10,775 bases of DNA from Bacteroidota bacterium (GTDB lineage: Bacteria; Bacteroidota; Bacteroidia; Chitinophagales; Chitinophagaceae): positions 1 to 10,775 of the forward strand of contig JAKAJX010000011.1 of the NCBI GenBank assembly GCA_021824855.1. The letters are read 5' to 3'. Positions 6,887 through 10,775 of the stretch are shown here, piece after piece. How positions within the stretch are numbered: the first letter of the stretch is position 1; every line of letters starts with the position of its first letter. The notes below the pieces were generated by a model that worked only from the letters and a program-made list of their open reading frames with translations, was not told where the DNA came from and made no database searches. A program made the translations under genes and the position numbers.

Positions 6887-7020
6887 GCTAACAAGTAGTT
6901 TTGTGCAAACATCATTGAGTTTTAGTTCTTAATTTCAACTTTATATTTTCAAACAGCAGCGTTTGTGGGCAAACGGAATGTATTCTCCTACTTTGCCAAT
7001 CTACAATTTTTGGCAGAAGG
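6887..7020 (+). repeat. gene-end palindromic element, copy 3 (attC-like?)
   Basis: The element begins GCTAACAAGTA, identical over TAACAAGTA to copy 1. Inside are small palindromes: GTTT/AAAC at 6898-6910, CGTTTG/CAAACG (6960-6965 with 6970-6975), and TGCCAA/TTGGCA (6994-6999 with 7010-7015). CAGCAGCGTTTGTGGGC at 6954-6970 parallels the right arm of copy 1. It follows the orphan coding tail, not an intact gene, by about 40 bases, which suggests that the gene it once accompanied has decayed. Confidence 0.45.
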
Positions 7021-7070
7021 GGTGAGCTACACTAAACGAAGTTGTTATTTTAATAATAATTTCAAATACA

Positions 7071-7589
7071 ATGATTTTACGAAAAGCAATTGATGCAGAA
7101 TTACCCGTTATCTGGAACATTTTACAGCAGGCTATTCAGCAAAGAAAAGAAGATGGTAGTGAGCAGTGGCAAAATGGTTATCCCAATGAACAGACAGTTC
7201 ACGATGACATAAACAATGGCTATGCGTATGTTGTTGTAGATAATGATTTAATAGTAGCTTATGCAGCAATTATTTTTGGTATAGAGCCTGCTTACAACCA
7301 CATTAAAGGAAAATGGATAACCGATGGCAACTATGTTGTAGTGCATCGTGTAGCAACTTCGAGCATAGTTAAAGGGAAAGGTATTGCAACACAGTTATTC
7401 AAATTGATTGAAGATTTATGCATTGAACAAAAAATATATAGTATTAAAGTGGATACCAATTTTGATAATGTGCCTATGATAAGGATTTTAGGCAAATTAA
7501 ATTATGTGTATTGTGGAGAAATTATTTTTAGTGGTGCATCTCGAAGAGCGTATGAAAAAGTTTTGCATCAAACAGCAACTGCCACATAA
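7071..7589 (+). CDS. GNAT family N-acetyltransferase
   Basis: The 172-residue protein is a single GNAT domain of normal length with an N-terminus typical of the family (MILRKAIDAELPVIWNIL). The strand YVVVDNDLIVAYAAIIFG leads to motif A, VVHRVATSSIVKGKGIATQL (about 90-109), where KGKGIA matches the acetyl-CoA pyrophosphate loop (R/Q)xxGx(G/A). It ends with FDNVPMIRILGKLNYVYCGE, the usual late Asn and aromatic region. It transfers an acetyl group from acetyl-CoA to an amine; the acceptor (amino acid, peptide, small amine) cannot be inferred. It is monocistronic in appearance, 74 bases upstream of the glycosidase gene and without evident functional link. No signal peptide is present, so it is cytoplasmic. 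Confidence 0.9.
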   Translation: MILRKAIDAELPVIWNILQQAIQQRKEDGSEQWQNGYPNEQTVHDDINNGYAYVVVDNDLIVAYAAIIFGIEPAYNHIKGKWITDGNYVVVHRVATSSIVKGKGIATQLFKLIEDLCIEQKIYSIKVDTNFDNVPMIRILGKLNYVYCGEIIFSGASRRAYEKVLHQTATAT

Positions 7590-7663
7590 AAAATCCTTGA
7601 ACATTGTTTGTTACCTTAACAAAATCATCAGTAATAAAATTCTAACATCGAATAAGAATATCA

Positions 7664-9070
7664 ATGAAAAAGTTATCTCTTAATTTTATTTTGCTTGTTT
7701 GGTTAAGTTGCAATCTTTCGGCTCAATCCTTATTCAAACATGGGCGGCTACAGACTACTAAAGATGGGCATTATCTGCAATTTCAAGATGGCACTCCTTT
7801 TTTCTGGCTGGGCGATACGGGTTGGGAATTATTTCATCGGCTTAATCTAAATGAAATAAAACAATACTTAGATAATAGATCTGCAAAAGGTTTTACGGTT
7901 ATTCAAGCTGTAGCTTTAGCAGAATTTGATGGACTGCGAATACCGAATCAATATGGCGAATTGCCTTTAAAAAATCTTGATCCAAAGCAGCCCAATGAAA
8001 AATATTTTAAAGTTGTTGATAGCACTGTTCACATGGCAAAACAGCGAAATTTATTCATAGGGCTTTTACCAACATGGGGAGATATGGTTACAAAGAACTG
8101 GGGTGCAGGCCCCGTAATATTTGATAGCATTACTGCTTATATTTATGGTAAATGGATTGGGCATAGATATAAAAATGAACCTAATATTATTTGGATATTA
8201 GGAGGAGACAGGCCAGCTGTTAAAGATAGTAACGATTGGAGACCGGTTTGGAGAGCTATGGCAAAAGGTATTATTGAAGCAACCAACCATCAATGTATTA
8301 TTACATATCATCCATGGGGAGGCAGCAATTCTACATCGCAATGGATACACCATGAAACATGGTTAGATATTAATATGTTTCAATCGGGGCACGGTGGTGG
8401 ACATGATGTAGCTTGTTGGGAACTTGCTAAAAGAGATTTTAATTATTCCCCAACCAAACCAACACTTGATGCAGAACCTAATTATGAAGATCATCCTGTA
8501 AATCCATGGCCAAAATGGAACACCGATAATGGATATTTCCGAGACTATGATGTTCGCAAGCAATGTTATCGGTCTGTTTTTGCAGGTGCTTGTGGTGTTA
8601 CTTATGGGCATCATGCAGTTTGGCAATTTATGAGTGCAAGAGAAGAAGCTATTAATTATCCTGATAGGGGTTGGATAAATGCAATGGACCGGCCAGGTGC
8701 TACTCAAGTTGGATACCTTAGAAAATTGATAGAATCAAGACCCATGTTAAACCGCATACCGGATAACACAATTATTATAAAAGGGCAAGGAGACAAAGCC
8801 GAACATATTGAAGCTTTTCGTTCAGCAGATAATAGTTATGCAATGATTTATTTACCTGTTGGAAAAGCTATCACCATAGCAACATCCCAATTTCCTAAAC
8901 AAATTGTTGCATGGTGGTTTAATCCTAAAAATGCCGATATTCAAAAAATTGGCAGCATAGAAAATAAGGGTTCAATAGAATTGGTAAGTCCAACAGTTGG
9001 ATTTGGAAATGATTGGGTATTAGTAATAGATGATGCAACAAAAAATTATCCTCCACCAGCAATAAAATAA
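7664..9070 (+). CDS. secreted glycoside hydrolase, DUF4038 apiosidase-like (GH140-type) with C-terminal beta domain
   Basis: The 468-residue protein has a Sec signal (MKKLSLNFILLVWLSCNLSAQ, about 1-21; no lipobox at the cleavage site). A TIM-barrel of the DUF4038 type follows: DGTPFFWLGDTGWELFHRLN (42-61), AKGFTVIQAVALAEFDG (74-90), NEPNIIWILGGDRP (171-184), YHPWGG, and PTLDAEPNYEDHP (266-278). From memory of the GH140 apiosidase BT1012, the Asp after GG (Asp182) and the Glu in the LDAEPNYE segment (Glu271) are the likely acid/base and nucleophile. The C-terminal 90 residues with WWFNPKNADIQKIG (417-430) fit the small beta domain called putative collagen-binding. Known members act on apiose-containing pectin (rhamnogalacturonan II); the substrate here is not proven. 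No SusC/SusD pair, sensor or other glycosidase flanks it, so it is not in a visible polysaccharide utilisation locus. Confidence 0.85.
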   Translation: MKKLSLNFILLVWLSCNLSAQSLFKHGRLQTTKDGHYLQFQDGTPFFWLGDTGWELFHRLNLNEIKQYLDNRSAKGFTVIQAVALAEFDGLRIPNQYGELPLKNLDPKQPNEKYFKVVDSTVHMAKQRNLFIGLLPTWGDMVTKNWGAGPVIFDSITAYIYGKWIGHRYKNEPNIIWILGGDRPAVKDSNDWRPVWRAMAKGIIEATNHQCIITYHPWGGSNSTSQWIHHETWLDINMFQSGHGGGHDVACWELAKRDFNYSPTKPTLDAEPNYEDHPVNPWPKWNTDNGYFRDYDVRKQCYRSVFAGACGVTYGHHAVWQFMSAREEAINYPDRGWINAMDRPGATQVGYLRKLIESRPMLNRIPDNTIIIKGQGDKAEHIEAFRSADNSYAMIYLPVGKAITIATSQFPKQIVAWWFNPKNADIQKIGSIENKGSIELVSPTVGFGNDWVLVIDDATKNYPPPAIK

Positions 9071-9227
9071 ATTTGAAGAAAGGCAAATACAGAACATTGG
9101 TTTTGTAGAAGAATGGCTGGATCTCATTCTGTTGCACTATTATTTGTTTAGAGACTTTGTATCTGGTCTATACAGCAACAATGCCTTACCTATACAATTC
9201 CTATCCGATATAATAAAAAACAATTAA
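9066..9227 (+). pseudogene. orphan coding-like tail after the glycosidase, unknown family
   Basis: Right behind the glycosidase stop, in another frame, an open stretch bounded by TAA (9063-9065) and TAA (9225-9227) reads NKFEERQIQNIGFVEEW, then LDLILLHYYLFRDFVSGLYS and NNALPIQFLSDIIKNN. It has no ATG and looks like a helical C-terminal fragment, with codon use like real genes here. I do not recognise it. It may be the remains of a gene deleted at its 5' end when the glycosidase gene arrived, or a chance frame. Confidence 0.3.
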
Positions 9228-9275
9228 GGTTATTGTCAATAATTGGTTATTTTGATAGTAATTAAAAATTTGTAT

Positions 9276-9605
9276 ATGTCGTTATTGAAATCAATGCCCA
9301 TTTTTATAGTAGCCGGACTTTGTGAAATAGGCGGAGGTTATCTTATTTGGCTTTGGATAAAAGAAGGAAAACCAATTTGGTATGGGTTATTAGGTGGATT
9401 AATATTGGCATTTTACGGTATTGTAGCAACATGGCAAACAGCAAATTTTGCCCGAGTATATGCTACGTATGGTGGAGTGTTTATTGTAATGTCTATTCTG
9501 TGGTCAATGAAATTTGATAAATTTTCACCCGACAAATACGATATCATAGGTGCATTTATTGCATTAGTAGGAGTATGCATTATTTATTATGCTCCAAGAC
9601 AATAA
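9276..9605 (+). CDS. ynfA: YnfA/UPF0060 family small membrane protein
   Basis: The 109-residue protein with four membrane segments (about 7-27, 34-53, 62-77 and 88-105) matches the UPF0060 pattern along its whole length: AGLCEIGGGYLIWLWIKEGK, then ARVYATYGGVFIVMSILWS, and PDKYDIIGAFIALVGVCIIY ending in APR. The ATG at 9276 is preferred to an in-frame TTG at 9243 because it gives the family length (about 108-110) and starts just before the first helix. The family belongs to the drug/metabolite transporter fold, and its physiological role is not settled. The gene stands alone, about 200 bases from the glycosidase and convergent with the minus-strand genes on its right. Glu17, conserved in the first helix, is present. 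Confidence 0.93.
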   Translation: MSLLKSMPIFIVAGLCEIGGGYLIWLWIKEGKPIWYGLLGGLILAFYGIVATWQTANFARVYATYGGVFIVMSILWSMKFDKFSPDKYDIIGAFIALVGVCIIYYAPRQ

Positions 9606-9639
9606 AACTAATTTAGCGATCAGGTATTGCTGAAGTGCA

Positions 9640-9735
9640 GGTAATAGAATTTCGTCCACCCTGGCTGACCGATTTTGAGTAAGATAAAAAAGATGATGAT
9701 ATGTACAAAGTTAAGTAGATAAGGTCAAGTTTGAT
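9640..9735. mobile_element. possible IS21-type end remnant
   Basis: Between the convergent genes lies TTTCGTCCACCCTGGCTGAC followed by CGATTTTGAGT (from 9651), which resembles, from memory, the terminal repeats of IS21-family elements in Bacteroidota. Downstream, an ATG-led frame at 9700 (MYKVK, stop, IRSSL) could be the start of a dead istA. There is no second end, no transposase body and no target duplication, so this is a weak call. Confidence 0.22.
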
Positions 9736-9737
9736 AT

Positions 9738-9807
9738 GCCGTCCAATAGAATTACAACAGTTGAAACACGGCTTCCGTCAGCCTGCATTTTGGCAATACT
9801 TTTGTTA
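9738..9807 (-). repeat. gene-end palindromic element, copy 4 (attC-like?), minus strand
   Basis: On the minus strand the stop codon of the broken gene opens the element: TAACAAAAGTATTGCCAAAA (9807 to 9788), 17 of 20 bases equal to copy 1. It contains small stems ACGG/CCGT (9768-9771 with 9775-9778) and GCCGT/ACGGC (9738-9742 with 9768-9772). The remainder appears cut by the sequence at 9640-9735. Orientation follows the gene, as for copies 1 and 2. Confidence 0.5.
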
Positions 9808-10319
9808 GCGGAGGGCATTCTTGAGTTTTCTAATTCTTGCATTTAATGATGAAATATTTTCAGTTATTATCTCATTAATTGTCAAGTTAAATTCATGGTC
9901 TAATTCTTTATTTAGCTGCAAAAGGTTAAATAGTCCCTGAACTGCATTTACTCTTACTATTTTACTCTCTTTTTTGTCAGTTGCCACTCTGTCAAAAGCT
10001 CCTATACTTTTCTTGTCTCGGTTGTTGTCAATTTAAGCCTTGTAACAAATAATGCCAAATGCCATTTCAATTCTATGTTGTTTGCAGCATAACATAGCTC
10101 TAATATTTCTTTTTTGTGAGAGTTTAAAAGCTTGTGATTTGTTAAAGTGACTTTTTCAATAGCATCGGTTGTCCGCATTACAATTTTTCTGTCATTATGG
10201 AAAAGTTCCTTGAATAGAGCGTCAAAGTCGTTTCGGGTATTTACTTCTTTTACAACTTCGTTGGCTTTCCCGATTGAACGTAAATCGCCCCCTTTTAAAA
10301 AATCGTCAAAATTTTTCAT
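9805..10319 (-). pseudogene. small helical (HEAT-like?) protein gene, broken by a stop and a frameshift
   Basis: The first part (start 10319) reads MKNFDDFLKGGDLRSIGKAN through LKLTTTETRKV and hits TAG at 10002-10004. The second part continues in a shifted frame from 9987 as ATDKKESKIVRVNAVQGLF to RIRKLKNALR and TAA. Restoring TGG at the TAG and one G in the GTGGC at 9983-9987 gives a continuous protein of about 171 residues with KVWELLTEWATDKKES across the junction. The product is alpha-helical with repeated helix pairs (HLALFVTRLK, AVQGLFNLLQLNKELD), suggesting HEAT-type repeats; function unknown. Its start overlaps the GyrI-like gene stop (ATGA), so the two form an operon. The lower part is not an independent gene even though it has a GTG. 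Confidence 0.72.
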
Positions 10320-10775
10320 TCTACCGGTTGTCGTAAAATTGTTTTTAATTTATCAGGCTCTGCTTTGTTTGGGTCTGAAAGATATATCTCGTGGTGAAGT
10401 CCGTTTTTTGTGAGGTTGTGGGCTTTAATAAAATCGTCCATTAATTTTATGCTTTGAGATTCCGTTCGGTAAGAGCCAACGTGCAAAATACTAACCAATT
10501 CTCCTTCATCAATTATCTCAAAACTCACTTCACTTGCTGCGGCTGTCTTCTTTTTTACAACTTCTGCAATTGCAATGTCTGTTATTTGATTTGTAACGAA
10601 GTCAGGCATTCTGATTAACAATTTCCAATACCATTCAGAACGGGGCACTTCCATTACCGGACGTTTGTCATTTACCCACCAAAGCCCTTCAAGTTTAGGA
10701 ACACCAAAGTCTTGAATTGTTTCTTTGCAGATTTTCTTTATTCCATAAGCAACAGGATACAATGCAGCGGCTTTT
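10316..10775 (-). CDS. GyrI-like small-molecule-binding domain protein, 3' portion (5' end outside window)
   Basis: The minus-strand frame is open to the right window edge (KAAALYPVAYGIKKICKE), so the N-terminus is missing and the TTG at 10762 is unlikely to be the true start. About 150 residues are visible. The second half is a GyrI/AraC-effector-binding fold: VSFEIIDEGELVSILHVGSY, then the helix SIKLMDDFIKAHNL, and the hallmark end HHEIYLSDPNKAEPDKLKTI ending in LRQPVE. An earlier conserved segment, LEGLWWVNDKRPVMEVPRSE followed by WYWKLLIRMPDFVT, is typical of stand-alone GyrI-like proteins. Such domains bind small hydrophobic ligands, and some protect gyrase or hydrolyse ligands; no DNA-binding domain is seen here. 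Four-base overlap with the downstream broken gene implies translational coupling. Confidence 0.82.
   Translation of the reverse strand, partial: KAAALYPVAYGIKKICKETIQDFGVPKLEGLWWVNDKRPVMEVPRSEWYWKLLIRMPDFVTNQITDIAIAEVVKKKTAAASEVSFEIIDEGELVSILHVGSYRTESQSIKLMDDFIKAHNLTKNGLHHEIYLSDPNKAEPDKLKTILRQPVE

Noticed and set aside
6624..7070. Small RNA or riboswitch in the gap after the TolC gene
   Set aside because: The only pairing found is the short palindromes of the repeat element, and no known riboswitch core was recognised.
8363..8707. 114-residue minus-strand frame inside the glycosidase gene
   Set aside because: It is antisense to a strongly supported family protein, with composition rich in Ile, Ser and Cys and no recognisable motif. 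It is a shadow.
9805..9987. Independent 60-residue gene starting at GTG 9987
   Set aside because: Its sequence continues the upstream frame if one G is restored. It is the 3' half of a broken gene.
9980..10010. Programmed frameshift or stop read-through as an explanation for the split gene
   Set aside because: There is no slippery heptamer or downstream pseudoknot-like sequence, and a nonsense codon plus a separate deletion is more simply damage or error.
10147..10413. 88-residue plus-strand frame at the right end
   Set aside because: It is antisense to the GyrI-like and helical-protein genes, whose overlapping ATGA junction it covers.

Overview
The window looks like an AT-rich chromosome fragment of a Bacteroidota bacterium, most likely near the Chitinophagaceae/Sphingobacteriia. 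The evidence is the absence of clear Shine-Dalgarno sites, a TAnnTTTG-type promoter, Sec signal peptides ending in SAQ or FGQ, a PorT-like outer membrane barrel, and protein sequences with a Bacteroidota flavour. There are no RNA genes, CRISPR arrays or complete insertion sequences.

Layout, left to right. Bases 1-546 hold the 3' part of an alpha/beta hydrolase gene. Bases 717-1295 encode a small outer membrane beta-barrel protein. Between and after them (544-690 and 1311-1350) are two copies of a degenerate palindromic element that begins at the stop codon with TAACAA or a close variant. Bases 1364-1696 (minus strand) hold a dead ParD/ParE-type toxin-antitoxin locus, recognisable only by joining frames. 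Bases 1842-6623 are the main functional block: a 98-residue putative exported or membrane protein with a promoter lying almost on its start codon, a short hairpin, then an ABC exporter subunit, an HlyD-type adaptor and a TolC-type outer membrane factor. The last three are tightly packed (10-base gap, then a GTGA overlap) and should form one tripartite export machine across both membranes. The ABC subunit is unusual because its signature motif and H-loop are not canonical.

Bases 6624-7070 are non-genic but contain a stop-terminated coding-like remnant and a third copy of the palindromic element. Then follow a GNAT acetyltransferase (7071-7589), a secreted DUF4038/GH140-like glycoside hydrolase with a C-terminal beta domain (7664-9070), another orphan coding-like tail (9066-9227), and a YnfA/UPF0060 small membrane protein (9276-9605). 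On the minus strand at the right end are a GyrI-like protein cut by the window edge (10316-10775) and, overlapping it by four bases, a small helical-protein gene (9805-10319) broken by a TGG-to-TAG stop and a one-base deletion. Its original stop codon begins a fourth copy of the palindromic element, in the opposite orientation.

Taken together, a conserved-looking export operon and ordinary single genes are interspersed with gene debris and with repeats tied to gene 3' ends. The latter resemble recombination (attC-like) or gene-end palindromes and suggest that the flanks are a cassette-like accessory region. That is an inference; no integrase is visible.
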